The position numbers and the translations under genes were made by a program. Below are positions 17,657 to 25,231 of a DNA stretch of 46,970 nucleotides, piece by piece. The notes under the pieces are model-generated. The model worked only from the letters and a program-made list of their open reading frames with translations. It did not search any database and was not told where the DNA came from. Where the stretch lies: the NCBI GenBank assembly GCA_031549965.1, contig JAVBPB010000008.1, positions 1 to 46,970 on the forward strand. Direction: 5' to 3'. Positions within the stretch are counted from its first letter, which is position 1. Each line of letters begins with the position of its first letter. This DNA is from JAVBPB01 sp031549965. GTDB taxonomy: Bacteria > Bacillota > Clostridia > Lachnospirales > Lachnospiraceae.

Positions 17657-19819
17657 CTAAATTTCCGAACTGAGAGGTAAATACTCATTTAAAACGGCAT
17701 ATAATTTATCTATATCAACTGGTTTAGGAATGTGAGCATTCATGCCTTCTTGAAAACATGCTTCAACTTGTTCCTTAATGGTATTAGCTGTCATGGCAAT
17801 AATAGGAATATTCTTATATGGTTTATTAGAATTACGAATCATAACAGTTGTTTGGTGACCATCCAAATATGGCATTTGAATATCCATCAATATTAAATCA
17901 TATGTTTTTATCTCTAAAGCTTCCAACACTTCTTTTCCATTATTAGCAATATCCGGAACAATACCGTAAACCTCAAGCATACCACAAGCAACATCCTGAT
18001 TTATCTCGTTATCCTCTGCCAATAATACTTTTGAATCCTGAAAAAAAGGAACATATTCATATTCATAATCATTGCAATTTTCTATTCCTAAAGCCATAGA
18101 AATTTGCTCAATAAAGGTGGAAGGTGTAAATGGTTTTTCAATTAAATCTGCAAATCCTGCATTTTTTATTTGATTAAAATCAAATTGTTTTTTATCATGA
18201 TTGTTGCCCATTAATAATAGAGTACTATCTTGCAAATAAATTGCTAACTTATTTCCAGCAAAGAGACCAGATTCTTTTTCTAAAGAATAATCAATAATAA
18301 CTAAGTCAAATATTCGTCCAATCTGATGAGCTTCTTGAATTTTTTTAATAGCTGAATTAGTATCTTGCACAATAACACATTCCATATTTGATTTTTCAGC
18401 CAGTTCATAGATGGTATTGGCTGAAAGTAAATCAACTATAACCAAAAGAATTCGTTTACCTAAAAGCTTTTTAGTATAATTGCTTTCTCCTAATGTTAAT
18501 TTATTGTCAGACTTTAAGAATGGAATATTAACAATAATTTTTGTACCAACATTTAATTTACTATTAATTTCAATAGAACCATTCATAAGTTTTACAAGTT
18601 GCCTTGTTATTGGCATACCAAGACCTGTACCAGATGTAGTTTCAAAGCTTTTATTAAATTGTTCAAAAGGATTGAATATCATATTAACCTGTTCATCAGA
18701 CATACCAAGACCAGTATCTTCTATAGTAAAACTTATATGTGATACATTATTGGCAGTATCAGTAGACTTTAAATTAACAGAAAAAATTATATGTCCCTTT
18801 TGTGTAAATTTAGTACAATTATCTAAAAGATTTTTAAAAATTTGCCAAACTCTGGTTTTATCTCCAATAAGTGTTTTAGGCACTTCATAATCAGGCTTAA
18901 AAACCATAATAACATCTTTACTCTCTAAACGTTGAGAAGACACTAATAAAGCACTTGCAATTGTTTCTTCCAGATCAAAGGATTCAGATACAATTTCTAA
19001 TTTTTGTGCTTCAATTTTTGAGAAATCTAAAATATCATTAACAATTGAAAGCAGTACTTTAGAGGATTGATTTATCTTTTTAAAAACATTTGAAATGTTT
19101 TTTTCATGAGGCTTTGTAAGCTCAACCTCAGTAAGACCAATTACTGCATTCATTGGAGTTCTAATTTCATGACTCATATTAATTAAAAATTGACTTTTAA
19201 GTCGGTTTACTTCACGCTCTCTAACAATTTCCCTGCTTAATTGTTCAGCTCGCAATGATTCTTTTAGGGCTTTTTCAAGTTCAAGACTTTTCATACCCAT
19301 ATCTGAAATCATTTGTGCAAAAGTCCACATTAAATTCACAGCAGCTTCAAACTGACGAATTGATATTACAGTGGCTTCTTTAAAGGCACTTGTTGCAAAG
19401 TCCTCACTTATATCTACTTCTTTTGCAAATGCCCTGATTTTTTCTTCCGAAACAGTTTGTTCTCTGCATTGACCGCATAACAAAGTGGCAACATGTATAC
19501 CGCTTACAATAACTGGAGCGGCAGCATCCATTAAACCGCTGCTACGACAGGGAGAATAGACAGGTTGTTTTGTTCGAGCAGCTTCTATTCCTAAATAGGC
19601 ATCTGACTCTTCACAAAGAATTCGTCCTTTTTCAGTTGTTCTTAATAGTCCGCACAGACGACAAAATCCGCTTGGTTTTGTTATAGGAGTACCATTAGGA
19701 GTTGAAAGAACAGAACCTAAGCCAGTGGCACCTGAAAAAAGATCCATCAACTTTTGAAGATATTCAATTTCTAAAAAATCTGTTATCAAAAGTTGCTTGT
19801 CGTCATTGTGTATGTTCAT
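17657..19819 (-). CDS. Hybrid sensor histidine kinase with PocR sensory domain
   Basis: A soluble hybrid kinase of 720 residues. The N-terminal PocR domain (about 15-125) has six cysteines, C53 and C56 (CRLC), C69, C91, C115 and C118 (CGQC), which could bind a metal or act in redox sensing. A coiled coil leads to a HisKA domain with H217 in NMSHEIRTP and an HATPase with DTGLGM and GTGLGM. A degenerate receiver (DLVIIDYSL) and a canonical receiver follow, the latter with D646 in LMDIQMP and a KP motif. No membrane segment is seen. The ATG at 19819 is used because the upstream GTG lies in the GGAGAGGAG ribosome site. PocR domains sense small carbon compounds such as propanediol in other systems. 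Confidence 0.93.
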   Translation of the reverse strand: MNIHNDDKQLLITDFLEIEYLQKLMDLFSGATGLGSVLSTPNGTPITKPSGFCRLCGLLRTTEKGRILCEESDAYLGIEAARTKQPVYSPCRSSGLMDAAAPVIVSGIHVATLLCGQCREQTVSEEKIRAFAKEVDISEDFATSAFKEATVISIRQFEAAVNLMWTFAQMISDMGMKSLELEKALKESLRAEQLSREIVREREVNRLKSQFLINMSHEIRTPMNAVIGLTEVELTKPHEKNISNVFKKINQSSKVLLSIVNDILDFSKIEAQKLEIVSESFDLEETIASALLVSSQRLESKDVIMVFKPDYEVPKTLIGDKTRVWQIFKNLLDNCTKFTQKGHIIFSVNLKSTDTANNVSHISFTIEDTGLGMSDEQVNMIFNPFEQFNKSFETTSGTGLGMPITRQLVKLMNGSIEINSKLNVGTKIIVNIPFLKSDNKLTLGESNYTKKLLGKRILLVIVDLLSANTIYELAEKSNMECVIVQDTNSAIKKIQEAHQIGRIFDLVIIDYSLEKESGLFAGNKLAIYLQDSTLLLMGNNHDKKQFDFNQIKNAGFADLIEKPFTPSTFIEQISMALGIENCNDYEYEYVPFFQDSKVLLAEDNEINQDVACGMLEVYGIVPDIANNGKEVLEALEIKTYDLILMDIQMPYLDGHQTTVMIRNSNKPYKNIPIIAMTANTIKEQVEACFQEGMNAHIPKPVDIDKLYAVLNEYLPLSSEI

Positions 19820-20054
19820 TGTAAATTTTCTCCTCTCCACTGTTAATTGCTTACTTTTATTATATCATAGATGGATTAAAAGTTCAAATCGTAATTAATG
19901 TATATTAATTTGAAAAAATAACACAAATTGATAAAATTATTTTGGACAAAAAGTTATTTTTTTGTTTTTACAAAAAATATAAACATATTATTAGATTTCT
20001 AATTGTATTTTACTAAAAATATAATTATTAGAAGACATTAAGTTACATAAACTA

Positions 20055-20083
20055 TTGAAAAAATCTAATACATTAACTATAAT
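20055..20083 (+). promoter_or_regulatory. Promoter of the first island methyltransferase
   Basis: TTGAAA (20055-20060), 17-nt spacer, perfect TATAAT (20078-20083), 34 nt before the ATG. The rest of the gap from 19841 is A/T-rich with nothing recognisable. Confidence 0.8.
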
Positions 20084-20117
20084 AAAATTATCAAATTAAA
20101 TAAAAGGAGATAAAAAT

Positions 20118-20906
20118 ATGGAATCATTTGATTTTTTAACACAGTATTATGAAAATTACGATGAAGAGGGTAGACTTTTATCACAACATGGAAAAGTTGA
20201 ATTTTTAACAACTATGCACTATATAGATAAATATTTATCTCCTAACATGAAGATTTTAGAAGTTGGTGCAGGTACAGGTCGTTATTGTCTTAATCTTGCA
20301 AAAAGGGGTTATGAAGTAACGGCAGTTGAACTAATTCAACATAATCTTGATGTTTTAAAATCCAAAATTGAGTCGAATGATAAGATTTCTGCTATAAAAG
20401 GAAATGCAATAGATTTGTCATTCATAAGTGATAATACATATTATATAACCTTACTTCTTGGACCAATGTACCATCTGTATTCAGAAGAGGAACAGATTAA
20501 AGCACTTTCAGAAGCAATAAGGGTTACAAAGAGGGGTGGAATTATATTCGTAGCATATTGTATAAGTGAAGCAAGCATAATAAACTACGGTTTTGTTAAG
20601 GGCCATATTTTTGAATTATTTGAAAAGAAGATGATTGATACAGAAAAATTTAAGCCTCTGTCCCAACCAGTTGACCTTTTTCAACTATACAGAAAAGATG
20701 AAATTGATACTTTAATGAAAACATTTGATGTAAGCAGATTGCATTATGTTGGAACTGACATGTATACAAACTATATGAGAGAAACCATAGATTCTATGGA
20801 TGAAGAAACATTTTTATTATATTTGAAATATCATTTTTTTATATGCGAACGTAAAGACTTAATTGGTTTAACACATCATAGTTTAGATGTTTTTATGAAA
20901 AAATAA
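20118..20906 (+). CDS. Class I SAM-dependent methyltransferase
   Basis: 262 residues with a Rossmann-type SAM fold. Motif I is ILEVGAGTGRYCLNL (about residue 51), followed by VTAVEL (acidic end of beta-2), KGNAIDLSF and TLLLGPMYHL. The C-terminal half contains a variable, probably substrate-binding part ending near HHSLDVFMKK. AAAGGAGATA stands before the ATG. It is a single-gene unit; 28 nt after its stop a MITE has inserted. The substrate is unknown and may be a small molecule. Confidence 0.88.
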   Translation: MESFDFLTQYYENYDEEGRLLSQHGKVEFLTTMHYIDKYLSPNMKILEVGAGTGRYCLNLAKRGYEVTAVELIQHNLDVLKSKIESNDKISAIKGNAIDLSFISDNTYYITLLLGPMYHLYSEEEQIKALSEAIRVTKRGGIIFVAYCISEASIINYGFVKGHIFELFEKKMIDTEKFKPLSQPVDLFQLYRKDEIDTLMKTFDVSRLHYVGTDMYTNYMRETIDSMDEETFLLYLKYHFFICERKDLIGLTHHSLDVFMKK

Positions 20907-20934
20907 AGCTGAAAGAAAATCAGACAAGATATTC

Positions 20935-21174
20935 TGAGGCCACTGAAAAAGTCCTTGATTTAGGTTGTGTAAATTTTTCAGATGAATATGAGTGTATATA
21001 TATCCAATTGTTTGCCTTATCCTCCTTCAGCATGTTTTTTACAAGCCTTTGCAAGCAAAGTCTTGACAAAACATAAACGCTTCGTCGGCCGATCTGCACA
21101 TTTGGATATATGTACACTTATATTCATCTGAAAAATTAATTTACCGCATTGAAAGGACTTTTTCAGTTGCCTCA
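20935..21174 (+). mobile_element. 240-bp MITE, complete copy
   Basis: Terminal inverted repeats of 22 bp (TGAGGCCACTGAAAAAGTCC outward, one mismatch) enclose a non-coding 240-bp segment. Both sides are flanked by the direct repeat ATATTC (20929-20934 and 21175-21180), a plausible 6-bp target duplication. A longer inner inverted repeat reads AGATGAATATGAGTGTATAT on the left and its near complement near 21100-21130 on the right, so the RNA or single strand could fold along its whole length. Partial copies lie at 24421, 25961 and 46859. Confidence 0.85.
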
Positions 21175-21355
21175 ATATTCTTCTACAAGTTTTTTGATAG
21201 TATCATATTTTTCATAGTACCAGCATTCATAAATTTCGTAATACTTTAAATTTACCAGTGGTCATCTAAGAGTGTCTCTGTGTATTATCTCCAGCCTGTA
21301 AGAATACCAACTGTATTAGACAGAACAGTACAGCAAGCTTAGTACAAAATTCTAA

Positions 21356-21384
21356 TTGAACTATAGAGTGGTTAATGATATAAT
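21356..21384 (+). promoter_or_regulatory. Promoter ahead of the P-loop kinase gene
   Basis: TTGAAC (21356-21361), 17-nt spacer, TATAAT (21379-21384). The gap between the MITE and this promoter holds nothing else I recognise. Confidence 0.7.
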
Positions 21385-21429
21385 GAAAGTTACATAAATA
21401 TTTTAACAATTAGGAAAAGAGGAAATAAA

Positions 21430-21471
21430 ATGTATATAAATATCCTTGTAGGTACAAATAGAATTCGATAA
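21430..21471 (+). pseudogene. Truncated gene start
   Basis: AGAGGAAATAAAATG opens a 13-codon frame (MYINILVGTNRIR) that stops at once. A real promoter and ribosome site with only a stub of coding sequence suggest that the rest of a gene was deleted and the kinase gene now uses its promoter. A leader peptide is the alternative. Confidence 0.4.
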
Positions 21472-21549
21472 TATCAAGTGTCCATTTAAAAGCCCTTTTT
21501 TAAGGATTTATTTGTTATACGAAAAAATAACCTTCAAGGAGAATATAAA

Positions 21550-22215
21550 ATGAAAATAAATAATAAAATTATAAGACATTACCTTAAAAATGTAATGTTT
21601 ATAACTGGAACTGTTTATGCTGGAAAATCAACAATGGTAAAAATGCTTTCTGAAAAATATGGATTAATTCACTGTGGTGAAAATTATGACTGTATACCTG
21701 ACGGAATTCTTAATCCAGAACAATATCCAAACCTATGTTACTTTCAAACAATGAAAGACTGGCAAGAATTTGTTAATAGAACACCGGAAGAATATGAAAA
21801 ATGGATTTTTTCAAACAAGCAAGAGATGGCAGAGTTTGAAATTGCATTACTAATGCATATATCTAAATCACAGAAAGTTATTGTTGATACTAATCTTCCT
21901 CTTGATATACTTCATCAGGTGGCAGATTATAATCAAGTTGCAGTAATGCTATCTCCACAGTCAATGTCAGTTGAACATTTCTTTAACCGTGACGACCCAG
22001 ATAAAGCATTTGTTAGGGAACAAATAATGAAAGCGGATAATCCTGAAAAAACTATGGAAAATTATCGTACATGCGTTGCAAGGATCAATAGCCAAGAACA
22101 CTATGATGAATATGCTAATAGTGGATTCTTCACGTTAATTAGAAAAGATACAATAACTGATACAAAGTCGCAAACACTTGAAATTCTTGGGAATCATTTT
22201 GGATTAATACTCTGA
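21550..22215 (+). CDS. P-loop NTPase, nucleotide-kinase-like
   Basis: 221 residues. Walker A is GTVYAGKST (about residues 20-28) after a hydrophobic strand VMFITG; VIVDTNLP could be the second strand with its aspartate. The rest is helical and ends in ILGNHFGLIL. AAGGAG is placed 8 nt before the ATG. It resembles the AAA/shikimate-kinase-like small kinases often found alone on accessory regions. No product can be named. The gene is followed by an intrinsic terminator. Confidence 0.75.
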   Translation: MKINNKIIRHYLKNVMFITGTVYAGKSTMVKMLSEKYGLIHCGENYDCIPDGILNPEQYPNLCYFQTMKDWQEFVNRTPEEYEKWIFSNKQEMAEFEIALLMHISKSQKVIVDTNLPLDILHQVADYNQVAVMLSPQSMSVEHFFNRDDPDKAFVREQIMKADNPEKTMENYRTCVARINSQEHYDEYANSGFFTLIRKDTITDTKSQTLEILGNHFGLIL

Positions 22216-22325
22216 TTTAAATCAGTATTTCAGGAAGAAATTACAAAACGGGGTACTAGTAGGTTAAAGGTGCAGACATCAAGATTGGAAGTAGCTATGA
22301 GATAATCATTTATACATTGGTCCAT

Positions 22326-22361
22326 CAGCCCTTGGGTATCATGTTCAAGGGCTGAAAATTT
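22326..22361 (+). terminator. Terminator after the kinase gene
   Basis: CAGCCCTTG pairs perfectly with CAAGGGCTG across an 11-nt loop, followed by AAAATTTTTG. The next 270 nt hold only short remnants without a recognisable gene. Confidence 0.75.
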
Positions 22362-22631
22362 TTGAAAGCAACCTAGTAATAAGTCGAGATAAAGTTTTAA
22401 TCAAAATAGAATAGTTCTTCAATTTTTGTTTAATGCAATACAAAGAATTAATGCCATTTTGGCTGTTATGATTTGTTTTTGAATGAAAAGGAAAATGGAA
22501 AGCTATACAGGATGAAATATAAAATTGATGAGCCTCAAGAGTACAAATGACTGGTGTATTGCGTAATATCGCTGTGTATAAGATAAATATATTTTAATGT
22601 TTAGGTATTCTGTTGTAATTTTGATTAAATA

Positions 22632-22660
22632 TTGACATTAATGTTATAATTTGGTATACT
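22632..22660 (+). promoter_or_regulatory. Promoter of the leader-attenuator-methyltransferase unit
   Basis: TTGACA (22632-22637), 17-nt spacer, TATACT (22655-22660). It precedes the leader ORF by 28 nt and the methyltransferase by about 360 nt. Confidence 0.85.
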
Positions 22661-22688
22661 CCTATTATTAACTAAAGGAGGTTCTATT

Positions 22689-22715
22689 ATGAAATTGTGC
22701 CATATTGCTTACTAA
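22689..22715 (+). CDS. Eight-residue leader peptide MKLCHIAY
   Basis: A perfect AAAGGAGG site stands 7 nt before an ATG that opens only eight codons (MKLCHIAY) and a TAA. The combination of a consensus promoter, a consensus ribosome site and a tiny ORF directly ahead of competing RNA stems is the usual design of a regulatory leader peptide. A ribosome stalled on it, for example by an antibiotic, would cover the downstream stem. No match to a named leader peptide is claimed. Confidence 0.75.
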   Translation: MKLCHIAY

Positions 22716-22719
22716 TTTT

Positions 22720-22930
22720 CTTAATTGAAGATTAATTAAAAGAAGATAAATGACCTATTTTGGGGTTTTATTTGTGTGCTTCTTTAATTAAGCAATAAGA
22801 GGTCATGATTGTATAGAATTTAATTAGTTGTGATTGTATGGTTGTATAATAGACATTATTCGATAATTCTTATTCTAATAAGATTGTATTACTAATTATA
22901 CAGAAACTTGTACTCATTATACTGATTTTT
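22720..22930 (+). promoter_or_regulatory. Attenuator with competing RNA stems
   Basis: CTTCTTTAATTAA (22779-22791) can pair with TTAATTAAAAGAAG (22732-22745, one bulge), while the upstream CTTAATTGAAG (22720-22730) can compete for it. ATGACCT (22750-22756) pairs perfectly with AGGTCAT (22800-22806), which excludes part of the first fold. These mutually exclusive stems lie between the leader peptide and the terminator, as in ribosome-mediated attenuation. Confidence 0.65.
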
Positions 22931-22970
22931 AAGGCTATGGGATTTTTATGGATTTCCTATAGTCTTTTTT
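22931..22970 (+). terminator. Regulated intrinsic terminator before the methyltransferase
   Basis: AAGGCTATGGGA pairs with TTCCTATAGTCTT (two G-U pairs) and is followed by TTTTTT. It sits 51 nt before the methyltransferase ATG with no gene ending here, so its role must be to stop leader transcripts. Confidence 0.8.
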
Positions 22971-23020
22971 GTTTTATATTAAACCTAAAAATAGGCATAA
23001 CAAAGAGGAGGAACATCGTT

Positions 23021-23539
23021 ATGCCAAATAAAGCAATAAGAAATGAATATGCTAAAATTGGCGTGGATAAATTTTATCAGCTTCATGGCAGTGATTATAG
23101 GAATCCACATGAGGAAATTATTAAAAAGTTAATATGTGCTGCTCAAGAAATGGGGATTGTAGGTAAGAATGTAATTGATTTATGTTGTGGTTCTGGTGAA
23201 GTGACAATGTCCCTAAATGATTGTGATGTAATAGGCGTTGACCCTTATACTTCGGATGCTTATTATAATAGAACCGGTAGAAAACCAATTCCATTAGACT
23301 TTAAAAATATTGCTCAAGGACAGCTTATAGGGCATTATGATAGTGTAATATGCAGTTTTGCATTACATCTGTGTCCAATTTCTCTTTTACCAATGGTATT
23401 ATGGAGACTTGGCGAGATTTCTAATACATTAATTATCATTTCGCCGAATAAAAAACCGGATTGCGATAATATTTCAGGTTGGATTTTAGTTGATGAAATA
23501 TTAGTGGATAGGGTAAGAATGAAAGTTTATTGTTGCTAA
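23021..23539 (+). CDS. Class I SAM-dependent methyltransferase under leader-peptide attenuation
   Basis: 172 residues with SAM motif I VIDLCCGSGEVTMSL (about residues 44-58), VIGVDPY for beta-2, and SVICSFALHLCP for motif IV. It lacks an extra substrate domain. The start is the ATG at 23021, 9 nt after GAGGAGG; longer frames run through the terminator. It is preceded by a promoter, leader peptide, competing stems and terminator, so it is probably induced by a translation-inhibiting compound. A resistance role (target or drug methylation) is suggested by regulation alone, not by sequence. A VapC-like remnant follows immediately. Confidence 0.82.
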   Translation: MPNKAIRNEYAKIGVDKFYQLHGSDYRNPHEEIIKKLICAAQEMGIVGKNVIDLCCGSGEVTMSLNDCDVIGVDPYTSDAYYNRTGRKPIPLDFKNIAQGQLIGHYDSVICSFALHLCPISLLPMVLWRLGEISNTLIIISPNKKPDCDNISGWILVDEILVDRVRMKVYCC

Positions 23540-23548
23540 CAATTATGT

Positions 23549-23674
23549 TATTAGCGTGTGCTGTAAGTTCTAATTGTGATTACTATTTAACAACTGATAA
23601 GAAACTATTGAATACACCGACCAGAAATAGGAATTGTTAATCCTATTGATTATGTTAGAGAAATAGAAGAGTGA
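23549..23674 (+). pseudogene. C-terminal remnant of a PIN-domain toxin
   Basis: The translation LACAVSSNCDYYLTTDKKLL, then after a one-base frameshift GIVNPIDYVREIEE and a stop, matches the end of PIN-domain proteins (the TTDKKLL segment carries the last catalytic Asp). The N-terminal two thirds are missing and the frame is broken near 23625. It directly abuts the methyltransferase gene. Confidence 0.7.
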
Positions 23675-23678
23675 TTTT

Positions 23679-23795
23679 ATGACAGATACTTTGATTGGAG
23701 AAAAAGGTATGAAAATGGGTATTCCTGTAGTTGGTTACAGTAAACCACATGCCATTGGTGACAATCAGCTAACTATAACCAATCAAAAGTCTTGA
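23679..23795 (+). pseudogene. Partner-gene start of the PIN unit, cut by the cassette repeat
   Basis: Five bases after the PIN remnant an ATG opens MTDTLIGEKGMKM, the usual beginning of the small protein encoded behind such PIN genes. From 23717 the frame continues into the cassette repeat block and ends after 38 codons. So the gene was truncated exactly at the repeat boundary. Confidence 0.65.
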
Positions 23796-23850
23796 TTATG
23801 AATATTTTCTGTGCTAAGCTAAACACAGCAACTAATTAAGATAATTTTAT
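23717..23850 (+). repeat. Cassette block B1: hairpin site, promoter and 5' UTR
   Basis: It starts with GGGTATTCC from the DUF255 gene, then a 21-nt arm (TGTAGTTGGTTACAG...), then ACATGCCATTGGTG (the TCHWC codons), then an opposite arm ending CTATAACCAA, which is the near complement of TTGGTTACAG. A promoter follows (TTGATT 23792, 17 nt, TAAGCT 23815) and a UTR ending AAGATAATTTTAT. Related blocks lie at 25232, 26066, 29071, 31516 and 31622/33388. Confidence 0.85.
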
Positions 23851-23869
23851 GATGCAGGAGGAAATCAAT

Positions 23870-24334
23870 ATGACGATTACCTTAAAAAGGGCTTTAAAAA
23901 CCGATTGCGAACAGATACATAAAATGCAGTTGGAAGCATTCAAGCAACTTTTGGAAAAATATAAAGACTATGAGACTAATCCAGGAGCAGAGCCGTTGGA
24001 AAGAATAAATCAGCGAATGGAACAGGATTTTACAGATTATTACTTCATCCAGTTAGAAAACAAGAGCATTGGAGTTATCAGGATTGCAATGGATATAAAA
24101 GACACTTGTCGAATTGCACCAATATTTATCTTACCTAATTATCAAGATAATGGTTATGCTCAAGAAGCGATAAAGCAGGTTGAATTGATATACCCTCATA
24201 TGAAGCATTGGGAACTTGGTACAATTAAACAGGAAGAAAAGCTTTGTCACCTTTACGAGAAAATGGGTTATAAGGCTACAGGTATAGAAAAAGAAATTCA
24301 AAAAGATATGAGCATTAAATACTATGCAAAATAA
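23870..24334 (+). CDS. GNAT family N-acetyltransferase (cassette gene)
   Basis: 154 residues; the beta-4 and acetyl-CoA loop is FILPNYQDNGYAQEAIKQVE and the C-terminal motif is CHLYEKMGYKATG. The start is the ATG at 23870, 8 nt behind AGGAGG; an ATG at 23849 lies before that site. It is transcribed from the promoter within repeat block B1, and its stop codon touches the conserved downstream segment (TAAGCATTTTC). This is a clean example of one gene held between the two constant sequences of the array. Substrate unknown. Confidence 0.88.
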   Translation: MTITLKRALKTDCEQIHKMQLEAFKQLLEKYKDYETNPGAEPLERINQRMEQDFTDYYFIQLENKSIGVIRIAMDIKDTCRIAPIFILPNYQDNGYAQEAIKQVELIYPHMKHWELGTIKQEEKLCHLYEKMGYKATGIEKEIQKDMSIKYYAK

Positions 24335-24419
24335 GCATTTTCTTCACGGACATAACCTTATCGTTTGCTTGTAATAATGTCTATTATTTACACATAAAAA
24401 TGGGATACCAAAAATCGAG
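24330..24419 (+). repeat. Cassette downstream segment D1
   Basis: Begins at the GNAT stop (AATAAGCATTTTCTTCACG) and matches segments D2, D3 and D4 after other cargo genes. It is cut after GGGATACCAAAAAT, so the right arm of the terminator seen in D3 and D4 is lost, at the edge of a MITE fragment. Confidence 0.85.
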
Positions 24420-24420
24420 T

Positions 24421-24442
24421 CTACTGAAAAAGTCCTTGATTT
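24421..24442 (+). mobile_element. MITE left-end fragment
   Basis: CTACTGAAAAAGTCCTTGAT matches the terminal repeat of the complete MITE at 20935 and then diverges. Only the end is left. Confidence 0.7.
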
Positions 24443-24468
24443 GGTATTATTTAAAGCATAATAATAAA

Positions 24469-24513
24469 AACAGCACCAAACTATTGACGAAACAGCACCA
24501 AAACTAATATATT
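24469..24513 (+). promoter_or_regulatory. Toxin-antitoxin promoter with direct repeat
   Basis: AACAGCACCAAA occurs twice (24469 and 24491), 22 bp apart and so on one DNA face, bracketing the -35 box TTGACG (24484). TATATT (24508) follows at 18 nt. An antitoxin binding site is likely. A related sequence lies at 26200-26255. Confidence 0.6.
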
Positions 24514-24551
24514 AATAGTAATAATATAAGCAATATAAGGAGGGTGAAACT

Positions 24552-24790
24552 ATGCAGATAGCTTTATCAATTTAAAGGTAAATGTTGGAAAATATGTTGA
24601 TTTGGCAGAAACAGAGGACATTATCATTACCAAGTACGGCAAACCGACCGCTAAAATTGTTCGTTTTGACAAGGAGCCATGGTATCTCAAGAAAGTGCCT
24701 GAGAAAATAACTTCAGTTGAACAGTTATTCGGAACTCTTCCTAATGATGTTGATATAGATGATGTGCGAAGGGAGAGACTATCAAAATGA
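24552..24790 (+). pseudogene. Phd/YefM-type antitoxin with N-terminal frameshift
   Basis: AAGGAGGGTGAAACT precedes an ATG whose frame ends after seven codons (MQIALSI). The rest continues in another frame from about 24572: LKVNVGKYVDLAETEDIIIT, then YGKPTAKIVRF and an acidic toxin-binding tail ending RRERLSK. This is the typical Phd/YefM layout (normally ...FKVNVGKYVDLA). One base has been lost or two gained near 24570. The last codon overlaps the toxin ATG. Either the antitoxin is dead, translation restarts at TTG 24602, or the base is a sequencing error. Confidence 0.75.
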
Positions 24791-25203
24791 AAGTTCTACT
24801 TGACACTAACGTTATCATGGATGCACTACAAGAACGTTCACCTTTTGATGTTGAAGCCAAAGAGATATTGTTACGTGCTCAAAACGGTGAGATAAGTTGC
24901 CTATTCACCGCAAATGCAGCTACCAACATTTTTTATCTATATAGTAAAGTGCGTGATATGCAGACGGCAAAGATTGCATTGCGTTTTTTATTGGAGAATT
25001 ATAGTGTTGTATCCATTGTGCAGGAAGATTGTATAAGTGCATTGTCCATACACATTGATGATTTTGAAGACGCTTTAGTAGTTGCATGTGCTCAAAAAGC
25101 TGATGTTGATTTCATTATAACTCGTGATAAAAGGTTTTTAAGGGATAACTCTCCAGTAAAGATAATTACACCAAAAGAATTAGTTAATATGCTTAACAAA
25201 TAA
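24787..25203 (+). CDS. VapC-like PIN-domain toxin
   Basis: 138 residues of a PIN-domain ribonuclease. The metal-binding acidic residues are in place: D6 in LLDTN, D95 in DFEDAL and D114 in TRDKRF, with a C-terminal ITPKELV strand and helix. PIN toxins cut tRNA or rRNA. The ATG overlaps the antitoxin stop (ATGA), the standard coupling. The reading frame is intact although the antitoxin frame is broken, which is odd for a toxic protein. The next repeat block starts 28 nt after its stop. Confidence 0.9.
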   Translation: MKVLLDTNVIMDALQERSPFDVEAKEILLRAQNGEISCLFTANAATNIFYLYSKVRDMQTAKIALRFLLENYSVVSIVQEDCISALSIHIDDFEDALVVACAQKADVDFIITRDKRFLRDNSPVKIITPKELVNMLNK

Positions 25204-25231
25204 GTACAAAGTAAGTAGGGATTTACGCAAG

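Noticed and set aside
21430..21471. Second leader-peptide attenuator ahead of the 21550 kinase
   Set aside because: The 13-codon ORF has a promoter and ribosome site, but no competing stems or terminator lie between it and the kinase, so a truncated gene is the simpler reading.
23730..23783. Classical integron attC sites
   Set aside because: The arms begin at GTTGG and fold well, but they do not fit GTTRRRY/RYYYAAC, the site lies upstream of the cargo rather than downstream, and no intI is present. I keep the integron-like logic but not the name.
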